A DNA stretch of 64,000 nt from Chloroflexota bacterium (GTDB lineage: Bacteria > Chloroflexota > Dehalococcoidia > DSTF01 > RBG-16-68-14). Each line of letters opens with the position of its first letter. Positions within the stretch are counted from its first letter, which is position 1. Location: NCBI GenBank assembly GCA_029262675.1, contig JAJCYW010000002.1:1-64000 (forward strand), in the 5' to 3' direction. The position numbers were made by a program, and so were the translations under genes. A model generated the notes under the pieces. It was not told the origin of the DNA and searched no databases. It saw nothing but the letters and a program-made list of their open reading frames with translations. Below are positions 42,466-50,195 of the stretch, piece by piece.

Positions 42466-43245
42466 ATGCCAACCGTCGCGCTAAACGGCATCGATATCTA
42501 CTACCAAGAACAGGGCAGCGGCTACCCGCTGGTGATGACGCCCGGCCTGGGTGACATCGCTGAGTTCTGGTCGCCGCTGGGCGATGCGCTCGCCGACGGT
42601 TACCGCACCGTCTCCTGGGACATGCGCGGCCACAACCGCTCCAGCGCGCCGGAAGACCTCTCCGAATACACGCAGGACATTGTCGTCGAGGATCTGCGCG
42701 CGCTCTGCGACCACCTCGGCATTGAGCGTGCCGTCTTCGGCGGCACATCGCTGGGCGGCTACACTGCGCTGCGTTTCCAAGAGAAATACGCGGAGCGCGT
42801 CAGCGCCTTGGTCCTGCACGCCGCCGGCCCGGGCTACCGCAAGCCGGAAGGCAGCCAAGAGTGGACCGACCGCCTTGCGAGAAGTGCCGACAAGCAGGAG
42901 GAGCTCTACGGCCGCGACAACCGCGCTACCGGGAAGGAGCTCCGCGTCGGCGCGCCGGCGCTGGCCGAACGCTCCAGCCACCTGGTGCGCGGCATCACGG
43001 GCGTCGAACGGGGCGTGATGGCCCACCCCAGCTTCATCGACGCGGCGAAGATCGACGTGCCCACGCTCGTGATCGTCGGCGAGAACGACAAAGCCTACCT
43101 CGCCAGCGCCGGTTACTTCGAGTCGAAGCTGCCGAATGGCCGCAAGGTCGTCGTCGCGAACGCCGGCCATCCCGCCGCGCTGGAGCAGCCCGAAGCTGTC
43201 AACGCCGCCGTGCGTGAGTTCCTTGACGGCCTGAACCTCTCCTAG
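42466..43245 (+). CDS. Alpha/beta hydrolase
   Basis: 259 residues. N-terminal NGIDIYYQEQGSGYPLVMTPGLG (oxyanion region), DMRGHNRSSAP, nucleophile elbow GGTSLGGYTALRF, acid in VGENDKAYL and catalytic His in NAGHPAALEQPEAV. 3-oxoadipate enol-lactonase-like by general look, but the substrate cannot be fixed. GAGGAG lies before the ATG. The next gene starts two bases after its stop. Confidence 0.9.
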   Translation: MPTVALNGIDIYYQEQGSGYPLVMTPGLGDIAEFWSPLGDALADGYRTVSWDMRGHNRSSAPEDLSEYTQDIVVEDLRALCDHLGIERAVFGGTSLGGYTALRFQEKYAERVSALVLHAAGPGYRKPEGSQEWTDRLARSADKQEELYGRDNRATGKELRVGAPALAERSSHLVRGITGVERGVMAHPSFIDAAKIDVPTLVIVGENDKAYLASAGYFESKLPNGRKVVVANAGHPAALEQPEAVNAAVREFLDGLNLS

Positions 43246-43247
43246 CC

Positions 43248-44093
43248 GTGGCAAACGAAGCGACGGGCATGATCGAACTGGCGGACGGCGTCTTCGCCTA
43301 CGTGCAGGAGGGCGGGGGCCTCTGCGTCGCCAACGCCGGGCTGATCGTCGGCCCGGAGGGCTGCATCGTTATCGACGCGCTCTTCGCGCCTTCGATGACG
43401 CAGGTGTTCCGGCGGGAGATCGCGCGCGTCACGGACAAGCCCGTGCGGCTGCTGGTCAACACCCACCACCACATCGACCATACGCTCGGCAACAGCGCCT
43501 TCCCGGAGGCCCAGATCATCAGCCACGCCAACGCCCGCCGCGAGCACTTGCGCAACGGCCTGGCGATGCTAGAGATGCTGCGCCCGCGCCTCCCGGAGCT
43601 CGTCGCGGAGACGGACGGCCTCGAGCCACGCGCGCCCGACCTCACGTTCGACGGCGAATTTACCATCCACGACGGCGACCGCGAAGTGCAGCTCGTACAC
43701 CTCGGCCGCGGCCACACCATCGGCGATGCGCTGGTGATGCTGCCAGAGGAGCGGCTGGTGTTCGCGGGAGATGTCGCGTTCCACGGCGTGACGCCGCTGG
43801 CGTTCGAGGGACACATCGGCGACTGGATCGGCGTCTGCGACCGCGCGGACGGCCTCGAGATCGACCGCATCGTGCCGGGCCACGGGCCCGTCGGCGGCAA
43901 GGAGGCGCTGCGCGAGATGCAAGGCTACCTGGCCTCGATCCGGGAACAGGCCAAAGCGGCGTTCGACGAGGGCCGGTCGCAGGATGACGCCGCGGCGGCG
44001 ATCGACCTCGGCGAGTACGCGGCGTGGGTCGAGCCGGAGCGGATCGGCATGAACGTGGCGCGTCTCTACCAGGAGTTCCGCGGCGAAATCTAG
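43248..44093 (+). CDS. Metallo-beta-lactamase-fold hydrolase
   Basis: 281 residues from a GTG. Zinc motif HHHIDH in NTHHHIDHTLGN, then H in GRGHTIGDAL, D in FAGDVAF and H in VPGHGPVG. The set is complete, so the enzyme should be active. Family members include thioesterases, glyoxalase II and quinolone-type hydrolases. Co-transcribed with the alpha/beta hydrolase. Confidence 0.92.
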   Translation: MANEATGMIELADGVFAYVQEGGGLCVANAGLIVGPEGCIVIDALFAPSMTQVFRREIARVTDKPVRLLVNTHHHIDHTLGNSAFPEAQIISHANARREHLRNGLAMLEMLRPRLPELVAETDGLEPRAPDLTFDGEFTIHDGDREVQLVHLGRGHTIGDALVMLPEERLVFAGDVAFHGVTPLAFEGHIGDWIGVCDRADGLEIDRIVPGHGPVGGKEALREMQGYLASIREQAKAAFDEGRSQDDAAAAIDLGEYAAWVEPERIGMNVARLYQEFRGEI

Positions 44094-44129
44094 TGTCATA
44101 CGCCAGCGTCTGGTGGCGGAGCACGTGAC

Positions 44130-44147
44130 CGAGTCCGTTAGGACTCG
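44130..44147. terminator. Hairpin after the MBL-fold gene
   Basis: Stem CGAGTCC/GGACTCG with loop GTTA, 37 bases after the stop. No T-run. The remaining gap to 44347 shows no gene. Confidence 0.45.
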
Positions 44148-44347
44148 AAGCCAGCCCGACGGGGTAGGCCCAGTCCCGCGCCCTCGGCCTCCGCCCGCCC
44201 AGCTTCCGAACGATTCGCCGCCAACCAGGCCGCGCCACTCAGGCCGCCGCCTAACAGCGTCACGGAGATCACCGTCACCGTGCAAGGCCGTGCGCATATG
44301 CGATAATAGAGGCTGTTGAATCGGATAGCGGGGAAGGAGAACGATAC

Positions 44348-44674
44348 GTGTTTGTCGCCATGAACCACTTCAACGTGGCGGAGGGCAAGGCGGAAGAGTT
44401 CGAGAACACCTGGCGCAACCGCGAGACGTACCTGGACGGCGTGCCGGGCTTCGTCGAGTTCGCGCTGCTGAAGGCCGACGCCGAAGGCGAGTACATCAGC
44501 CACAGCGTCTGGCAGGACCGGGCGGCGTTCGAGGACTGGACGAACAGCGAGGCGTTCGTCAAGGGCCACCGCCAGGGCTCGCTGACGGGCGTGCTGGAAG
44601 GCGCGCCTCACGTGTCCACGTACCAGGCCATCATCGTCCAGGGGCCGGACGGCCGCACGGTCGACGCGGAGTAG
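44348..44674 (+). CDS. Heme-degrading (IsdG-type) / ABM-domain monooxygenase
   Basis: 108 residues from a GTG with AAGGAGAA eight bases upstream. A dimeric alpha-beta barrel of the antibiotic biosynthesis monooxygenase fold. N6 (VAMNHF), W64 and H74 (FEDWTNSEAFVKGH) have the Asn-Trp-His pattern and the ten-residue W-H spacing of IsdG/IsdI heme oxygenases. This supports heme breakdown over quinone oxidation. No heme transport genes lie nearby. Confidence 0.8.
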   Translation: MFVAMNHFNVAEGKAEEFENTWRNRETYLDGVPGFVEFALLKADAEGEYISHSVWQDRAAFEDWTNSEAFVKGHRQGSLTGVLEGAPHVSTYQAIIVQGPDGRTVDAE

Positions 44675-44686
44675 GCGGAGCAGCGG

Positions 44687-44995
44687 ATGGAACGCTGGCG
44701 AGGATTCGACGAAGCGTCCGACCCGGACGAAACGCCGCCGTCTGCGGATGATGCGGCGTCGCTCGAGGACGGTGCGCTCGGCGACGAAGACGCCGACGAG
44801 ATGGATGAGGGCGTCTGGGAGCTAGACCCCAACGACCCGACACACCCGGACTACGACCTCTCCGTCGACGCGGGGCCGGCCGGCTGGGACACGACACCAT
44901 CGCCGCCGCTGATCGGCCGGGGCGTCGTCGTCGCGATCACGGTGCTCGTGATCATCGGGCTGACCGTGCCGTTCTGGTTCCGGCTGTTCTACTGA
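44687..44995 (+). CDS. Small acidic tail-anchored membrane protein
   Basis: 102 residues. The first 75 are very acidic (Asp/Glu clusters SDPDETPPSADDAASLEDGALGDEDADEMDEG is the dominant stretch), then one C-terminal helix (GRGVVVAITVLVIIGLTVPFWFRLFY). Twelve bases after the ABM gene and ten before the SDR, so it is part of the same run. Function unknown. Confidence 0.7.
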   Translation: MERWRGFDEASDPDETPPSADDAASLEDGALGDEDADEMDEGVWELDPNDPTHPDYDLSVDAGPAGWDTTPSPPLIGRGVVVAITVLVIIGLTVPFWFRLFY

Positions 44996-45005
44996 GGATG
45001 CACAG

Positions 45006-45905
45006 TTGACGACTCTAATAACCGGCGGCACAGGCTTCTCGGGCGCTGCCGTCGTGCGTGAGCTGGCGCGGCGCGGCGAAACGGTCGCCGTGCTCAGCCG
45101 CAACGCGGCAAGCGTCGCGACGCGCTTCCCTGACCTCGCGGTCGAGGCGAGGCAGGGCGACGTTTGCGACGCCGCCAGCCTGGAGCGAGCGTTCGCGGGC
45201 ATCGATACCGTCATCAACTGCGTCCAGTTTCCCAACAGCCCGATCGAAAACAGGCGCAAGGGCTGGACGTTCGAGCAGGTCGATTTCAAGGGAACGGTCC
45301 AACAGGTGCAGGCCGCAAAGCAGGCCGGCGTCCGGCGTTTCGTCTACGTCAGCGGCGTCGGCGCCGACGTTGGGTCGGAGAAGCACTGGTTCGTCTTCAA
45401 GGCGCGCGCGGAGCAGGCCGTCCGCGATAGCGGCCTGGCCTTCGTCGTCGTCCGTCCCACGTGGCTCTACGGGCCGGAGGACGTCTCGCTAAACCGGTTC
45501 GTGGGCTTCGCGCGACGGCTGCCGTTCGTGCCAACGTTCGGCGACGGCAGCCAGCCGATGCAACCGCTCTTCATCGACGACCTCGGCCGCATCCTGGCGG
45601 ACGCCGCGACGAACCAGGCGGCCGACGGCCTGACGCTGGAGGCGGGTGGCCCAGAGCGGCTCTCGATGGACGACGTGGTCCGCACGGCGCTGGACGTGGC
45701 AGGCAAGCGCCGTCCGATTCTCCACCAGCCAGTCGCGCTGGGCAAGCTGATGGCCCGCGCGCTGCAACTCCTGCCTGGCCCACCGCTGACACCTGACGCC
45801 ATCGACTTCATCACCCACGAGGCCGTCGCCGACAACGCAGAGCTGGAGCGCGCGCTATCACCACGGCTAACGCCGCTCCGCGAGGGCCTAGCGACATATC
45901 TCTAG
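45006..45905 (+). CDS. Atypical SDR / NDUFA9-like NAD(P)-binding protein
   Basis: 299 residues from a TTG. Glycine motif LITGGTGFSGAAVVRELARRG, then INCVQFPNS, RRFVYVSGVGAD, VVRPTWLYGPEDV and FIDDLGRILADA. Members of this group act as quinone- or complex I-associated reductases or epimerases; here the substrate is unknown. Last gene of the rightward run from 44348. Confidence 0.88.
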   Translation: MTTLITGGTGFSGAAVVRELARRGETVAVLSRNAASVATRFPDLAVEARQGDVCDAASLERAFAGIDTVINCVQFPNSPIENRRKGWTFEQVDFKGTVQQVQAAKQAGVRRFVYVSGVGADVGSEKHWFVFKARAEQAVRDSGLAFVVVRPTWLYGPEDVSLNRFVGFARRLPFVPTFGDGSQPMQPLFIDDLGRILADAATNQAADGLTLEAGGPERLSMDDVVRTALDVAGKRRPILHQPVALGKLMARALQLLPGPPLTPDAIDFITHEAVADNAELERALSPRLTPLREGLATYL

Positions 45906-45922
45906 GCCGCGGGTAACAAGAA

Positions 45923-45945
45923 GGCCGGAAGTGTAGCCTCCGGCC
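45923..45945. terminator. Convergent terminator
   Basis: Stem GGCCGGA/TCCGGCC with a nine-base loop, between the SDR stop (45905) and the DinB stop (45970), which converge. Confidence 0.6.
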
Positions 45946-45969
45946 CTCCCGCAGAACTTCGATTCGCTG

Positions 45970-46443
45970 CTAGATCGTCTTTTTGATGCTCGCCAGGTGG
46001 CCCGTGGTGCTGGCGATGACGACGTTTTCGACCACCTGCTCGGTCGTCATTTCCGGAGCGCCCTGGAGCACTACCGCACTGCGATCGAGTTGCTCATCGC
46101 TGAAGCCCCTGATCGCCGCAACGGCCGCCGACCCGCCGCGCTCGAGCAGGTCCACCGTCTCTCGCTGTGAGACGTTGGCGAACTGCGTGGCGTGCTCACC
46201 GTTGCCCTGGTCGATCTGCTCCATGGTGAAGGCGGGCAGATCCGCGCCGGAGGCGAGGCCCTGGATCAACGCCGTCAGCGGCGCATAGCCTGCTGCGATG
46301 TGGTGGGCGGTGACGGCGACGGTCCAGCCTTCGTCCGCGCAGGTCTTCCCCCACTGCTCATCGGAGCAGCCCCCGGCAGCAGCGATAGCCTCGTTGTTCG
46401 CTTGGTCTAGCTTGTTCGCCAATGCTTCCGCTCGTTCAGTCAT
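45970..46443 (-). CDS. DinB / maleylpyruvate-isomerase-like protein
   Basis: 157 residues, four-helix bundle. Metal-site His residues in GWTVAVTAHHIAAGYAP and TGHLASIKK, the usual DinB-2 spacing. Family members include thiol-dependent S-transferases and unknown stress proteins. AGGAGTAAC precedes the ATG. Confidence 0.78.
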   Translation of the reverse strand: MTERAEALANKLDQANNEAIAAAGGCSDEQWGKTCADEGWTVAVTAHHIAAGYAPLTALIQGLASGADLPAFTMEQIDQGNGEHATQFANVSQRETVDLLERGGSAAVAAIRGFSDEQLDRSAVVLQGAPEMTTEQVVENVVIASTTGHLASIKKTI

Positions 46444-46516
46444 ATGAAAGTTACTCCTTACAAACCACGACTCGACAGGGCAGCATTGTAGTAGCCCGCC
46501 GGTGTTTCGTCAAGCG

Positions 46517-47308
46517 CTATACGGAATCGTCCAAGGAGCTGGCCGCATCGTCCGGAAGCGCAATGTGTTCGATGACCCGCTGTCCGTCGACGATGGCACT
46601 GCGCCAGCCCTCCGGCACCCGGCCCATGATCGTCGAAACGCGCGGGATGGGCGGGAAGAGGAACGGTCTGAGGCTGGCCGGCTGCACCCAATCGAATCCG
46701 CTCTCGTATCCCAGGTCCCGCAGCTTACCAAACGATCGCAGGCGGACCGCACCGCCGCCCGCGCAGGAGAGGCCGAGCAGCCAGCGGTTCCAGTCGTTCA
46801 GCAAGGCCGACCTAGTCGGCGCGAACTCCCAGAGCAGCAGCAGGCCACCCGGTTTCAGCACCCGGCGCGCTTCTGAGAGGCTTGCTTTGAGCTCGCGGTC
46901 TGTCATCCCGTGGACGCCGTGGGCGGAGATTGCGAGGTTAAATCGCGAATCGGCGAACGGTAGCGCATCGAGCTGCGCGGCTGCGGGCGAGATGCCGCCG
47001 CCGATCGCAGCCAGAACGCTCGCGCCGACGTCGACAGCGACGGGTGGCTTCACCAAAGCGGCGCGCTCGCCGAGCACCCGCGCGACGTCGCCGCAGCCGC
47101 AGCCGATCTCCAGCACGCTCCAGTTGGGGTCCATGCGCAACTCTTCCGGCAACCGGAAGACCGCGGTGTTGACCAAGATCTGAGCTTGCACTCCTAGCAC
47201 TTGGCGGGCCGCTGCTGCCAAAGGCTGCACCGATGCTGCTAGCGGCCGCACCGCCGCAGCCAGCGAGTCGCCGGCGCGCGCCGGGTTGATTCGAGTCGAT
47301 GCGGACAT
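46517..47308 (-). CDS. SAM-dependent methyltransferase
   Basis: 263 residues from the ATG at 47308. Motif I VLEIGCGCGDVARVL, VAVDVGASVLAAIG, LDALPFADSRFNLAISAHGVHGM and VLKPGGLLLLWEF are intact. The Ala-rich N-terminus is unusual. Substrate unknown. Divergent from the arylsulfotransferase-like gene. Confidence 0.82.
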   Translation of the reverse strand: MSASTRINPARAGDSLAAAVRPLAASVQPLAAAARQVLGVQAQILVNTAVFRLPEELRMDPNWSVLEIGCGCGDVARVLGERAALVKPPVAVDVGASVLAAIGGGISPAAAQLDALPFADSRFNLAISAHGVHGMTDRELKASLSEARRVLKPGGLLLLWEFAPTRSALLNDWNRWLLGLSCAGGGAVRLRSFGKLRDLGYESGFDWVQPASLRPFLFPPIPRVSTIMGRVPEGWRSAIVDGQRVIEHIALPDDAASSLDDSV

Positions 47309-47442
47309 CACGGCTGTCAGTATACGCCAGGGCCGCAATTGGGGCGCGCGTACGCGGCACTTGATTGCAGCGACCGTTGTCAGGCCGGGATCGCATGGCT
47401 ACACTGGTGCTGCCCGAGCAGACGCGATGCGAGGAGGAGAGC

Positions 47443-48540
47443 ATGACGGTCGACCAGGCGACGTGGCGCAGGACGCGCAAGCTGGGGCTGACGGCCCACG
47501 ACCCGGAGAAGGCCTTCCTGGGCTACACGCTCTACACGCCGATGGCGGGCGACGGCACCGTCTACCTGCTCGACATGGAGGGCAACGAAGTCCACACCTG
47601 GCGGATGCCGCTGCCGCCCGGCCTCTACGCCTACCTGCTGCCGAATGGCAACCTCTTCTACGCGGCCAAGACGCCAGTGGAGGGCGAATCGCTCTTCCCG
47701 GCCTGGCCGGTCTTCAAGGGCGGCGCGATGATGGAGGTCGATTGGGACGGCAACGTCGTCTGGGAGCACCGCGACGCTCTCAATCACCACGACGCGAGGC
47801 GCACGGAGGCGGGCGGCGCCATCTACCTCACGCTGGAGCAGATTCCAGAAGAGCTGCGCGCCCGCGTGCAGGGCGGCCTGGACGGCACCGAGCACGGCGG
47901 CGTGATGTACGCCGACCGCATCGTCGAGGTCGACGCGGACGGCGCGACGACGTGGGAATGGCACGCGAAGGACCACCTAGACCCGGAAGTCGACGTGATC
48001 ACGCCGTCCGACATGCGCGACGAGTGGTCGCACGGAAACACGGTCGACCCGCTGCCGGGCGGAGACGTGCTCGTCAGCTTCCGCAACATCTCGACCGTTG
48101 CCCGCATCGACCGCGCGACCGGCGATTTCGTCTGGAAGATCGGCTGGGACGTGCTCTCGCAGCAGCATCAGCCGACGCTGCTGGAGAACGGCAACGTGCT
48201 GCTCTTCAACAACGGGTCGCGGCGCCGCCGCCACCCACTGATCTACTCAAGTGTTCTCGAGATCGAGCCGCAGTCCGGCAAGGTCGTCTGGGAGTATCGC
48301 GATAGCTCGTCGCTCTTCAGCTTCCTCAGCAGCTACATCTCCGGCGCGCAGCGGCTGCCGAACGGCAACACGCTGATCTGCGAGGGGCTGCCGGGGCGCA
48401 TCTTCGAAGTGACGCCGGTGGGCGAGATCGTCTGGGAGTACGTCAACCCCCATATGGGCAACATCATGGTCTTCGGCAACTGCGGCATGGTCTTCCGCGC
48501 CTTCCGCTACGGCCCGGAGCGCTTCCCGCAGTTGGGGTAG
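47443..48540 (+). CDS. Arylsulfotransferase-like beta-propeller protein
   Basis: 365 residues from the ATG at 47443, with GAGGAGGAG upstream. Repeated blades of the type GNEVHTWRMPLPPGLYAYLLPNGNLFYA, GNVVWEHRDALNHHDARR, WSHGNTVDPLPGGDVLVSFRNISTVARID and GKVVWEYRD. The HHD and HGN segments match the arylsulfotransferase (ASST) propeller family. No signal peptide is visible, so it would be cytoplasmic, unlike most ASSTs. Donor and acceptor unknown. Confidence 0.8.
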   Translation: MTVDQATWRRTRKLGLTAHDPEKAFLGYTLYTPMAGDGTVYLLDMEGNEVHTWRMPLPPGLYAYLLPNGNLFYAAKTPVEGESLFPAWPVFKGGAMMEVDWDGNVVWEHRDALNHHDARRTEAGGAIYLTLEQIPEELRARVQGGLDGTEHGGVMYADRIVEVDADGATTWEWHAKDHLDPEVDVITPSDMRDEWSHGNTVDPLPGGDVLVSFRNISTVARIDRATGDFVWKIGWDVLSQQHQPTLLENGNVLLFNNGSRRRRHPLIYSSVLEIEPQSGKVVWEYRDSSSLFSFLSSYISGAQRLPNGNTLICEGLPGRIFEVTPVGEIVWEYVNPHMGNIMVFGNCGMVFRAFRYGPERFPQLG

Positions 48541-48556
48541 GGCTGGCGCTAGACGG

Positions 48557-49438
48557 TCAGCGGACTGCGGATGGTTGTGGACTACTAACGTAACGAGCCG
48601 TGTATAGCAGAGTCATTAACCGCAGATAGGGCCTTATCGTTATTTCGATTTCACGACGCTCCGAGAAGCTGTCGCCGAAGTAACCGGCTTCGAGGCTGTC
48701 CAAATTAAGCACACCAATTACCTTTGTTTGGGATCCCGCTGCATCGGGCAGCTCCAAAGGAATGGACACAATTGACTTTACGCTCGGCTTTCGATGCGCC
48801 TCAGTTTTAATCGAGAACATTGTGCCACCAGCCTTCAGATGCGCCGGCACATCTGGGATCAAGATCATCTCATTACGTTCCCATGCGTGCCCAGCAACGC
48901 CGTCTCCTCTACTGAATGACTCGCCCGCCGACATGGTAGCTGGCATGGCATCTTCAGTGTTGGTGTAATAACGAATCCGGAGGGCATCATCAGCTACTTC
49001 CATAAACGTCACTCGTATGTGGTTGTCGAGATCTCGATTGTTACGCGACGCTATAAGGAAAACAGCGCGCACGATCATTCGCATGAGCGTGTCGTGATCA
49101 TATGCGGCGAATAGCGCTGCCCCTCCTACATGACCTTCTCGGTGAGCAGCCAACATCCGCCCCGCCACATGATTCGTAAGTCGCCGGACAGACGCGATTA
49201 CCTGCCTTAGCTGCATCTCCCAATCTTTGCGAATCTTTCCTCGAATGTGCTCAGCCGCTATCCACACTAGAACCCAAGCACCCAACATGAACAGCCACAA
49301 GACGATGGCCTTGCCGCCCTCTTCGAAAAAATAGGATGCCCCGAAATAGAAGAGGACAGTAGGAGCTACGGTCCGAAGACCGAGAAGTAACGCAGCCCGA
49401 ACGAGGCCAAGATTTGCAGATATCATTTGAATCAGCAT
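48557..49438 (-). CDS. Two-TM protein with GAF-like sensor domain
   Basis: 293 residues. TM helices about 12-37 and 43-64, a coiled segment, then a GAF-like domain (about 105-285: GDGVAGHAWERNEMILIPDV, SIVSIPLELPD, TKVIGVLNLDSLEAGYF). There is no output kinase or cyclase. Base composition is lower in GC than the genome around it. Probably acquired; may sense a small ligand for the adjacent small genes (inference). Confidence 0.7.
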   Translation of the reverse strand: MLIQMISANLGLVRAALLLGLRTVAPTVLFYFGASYFFEEGGKAIVLWLFMLGAWVLVWIAAEHIRGKIRKDWEMQLRQVIASVRRLTNHVAGRMLAAHREGHVGGAALFAAYDHDTLMRMIVRAVFLIASRNNRDLDNHIRVTFMEVADDALRIRYYTNTEDAMPATMSAGESFSRGDGVAGHAWERNEMILIPDVPAHLKAGGTMFSIKTEAHRKPSVKSIVSIPLELPDAAGSQTKVIGVLNLDSLEAGYFGDSFSERREIEITIRPYLRLMTLLYTARYVSSPQPSAVR

Positions 49439-49489
49439 CTACCCCCAGGCTCATTAGCGGTGAATCCCGCTGGGCCTGAGACTAGATGA

Positions 49490-49711
49490 CTACGGTCCGA
49501 AGAGAGTATACAGGAGCCTCTGGACCTGCCCTACGAGGCCGTGGTTAACCCGAATACTGTATGGTCGCGGTAGTCGGAACACTTCGAACTGATCATCTAG
49601 CCCGTCAGTAGAATTGTCTGGCCCGCCAGCGGCGCGAACGCCAGGGTCCGCCTCTTCCTGGGTAACGACACCCATCTTGCCCTCCTTGGTTGAAAGAAAT
49701 TCAGGTAGCAT
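49490..49711 (-). CDS. Small hypothetical protein
   Basis: 73 residues from the ATG at 49711, GAGGAGGAG about nine bases upstream. MLPEFLSTKEGKMGVV, then an Asp/Gly-rich part and VFRLPRPYSIRVNHGLVGQV. No recognised domain. Lies between the GAF gene and the RHH-like gene on the same strand. Confidence 0.55.
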   Translation of the reverse strand: MLPEFLSTKEGKMGVVTQEEADPGVRAAGGPDNSTDGLDDQFEVFRLPRPYSIRVNHGLVGQVQRLLYTLFGP

Positions 49712-49734
49712 GTTACTGCTCTCCTCCTCTAACG

Positions 49735-49989
49735 TCAAGGCGTCTTCTTCTCTTTCCTACGGGAGGATCCATGCTTGGTCATTCGGCGAAGTTGGTCGGC
49801 CAGAATCATGCCGCAAATGTCAGCGATGCTTCGCCCGAAGTAAGGACTCTCCTCGTCACGACGAACCTTGTTCAATTCCGCCTCCAGGTCGAGGTGCAAG
49901 AACTCTGGGTCGTACGAGATACTTATCCGCTTGCGAACCATAGCATCACTATGGTGCACATTAGCTCTTTCCACGTCAAGCATGATCAT
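49735..49989 (-). CDS. Ribbon-helix-helix-like DNA-binding protein
   Basis: 84 residues if begun at the ATG at 49989; ATGs at 49983 and 49941 are possible and no clear ribosome binding site decides. A beta-strand KRISISYDPEF followed by helices ELNKVRRDEESPYFGRSIADICGMILADQLRRM resembles CopG/Arc-type RHH regulators. A palindrome and a strong promoter sit just upstream, as for a self-repressing antitoxin or regulator. A Lys/Arg tail ends it. No toxin partner is obvious. Confidence 0.5.
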   Translation of the reverse strand: MIMLDVERANVHHSDAMVRKRISISYDPEFLHLDLEAELNKVRRDEESPYFGRSIADICGMILADQLRRMTKHGSSRRKEKKTP

Positions 49990-50016
49990 CTTGCAACTGA
50001 TTGCCCCACTGTGCTG

Positions 50017-50057
50017 TACTGTACAGTAGTTTAAGCCCTTGAGCACTAACCTGTCAA
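50017..50057 (-). promoter_or_regulatory. Promoter and palindromic operator of the RHH-like gene
   Basis: On the minus strand: TTGACA (50057-50052), 18 bases, TAAACT (50033-50028), then the perfect 12-base palindrome TACTGTACAGTA (50028-50017) at the expected start site. The arrangement fits repression by a dimeric RHH protein. Confidence 0.7.
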
Positions 50058-50085
50058 GCCGGACGCCGGTGCGTTGATGCCCACG

Positions 50086-50184
50086 TCAGCCGCTTAGCTG
50101 ACGACGAATCGTGGCGCCGTCGAGGTAGACGCGCTCGCGGACGGTCTGCTCGCGGGCCGCGCACAGGGCCTGTACGTCAGACAT
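50086..50184 (-). CDS. Possible 32-residue ORF downstream of gyrB
   Basis: ATG at 50184 to TGA at 50086 reads MSDVQALCAAREQTVRERVY, then LDGATIRRQLSG. It starts 12 bases after the gyrB stop and has no ribosome binding site. Weak evidence; may be spurious. Confidence 0.25.
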   Translation of the reverse strand: MSDVQALCAAREQTVRERVYLDGATIRRQLSG

Positions 50185-50195
50185 AGGTGACGGGC

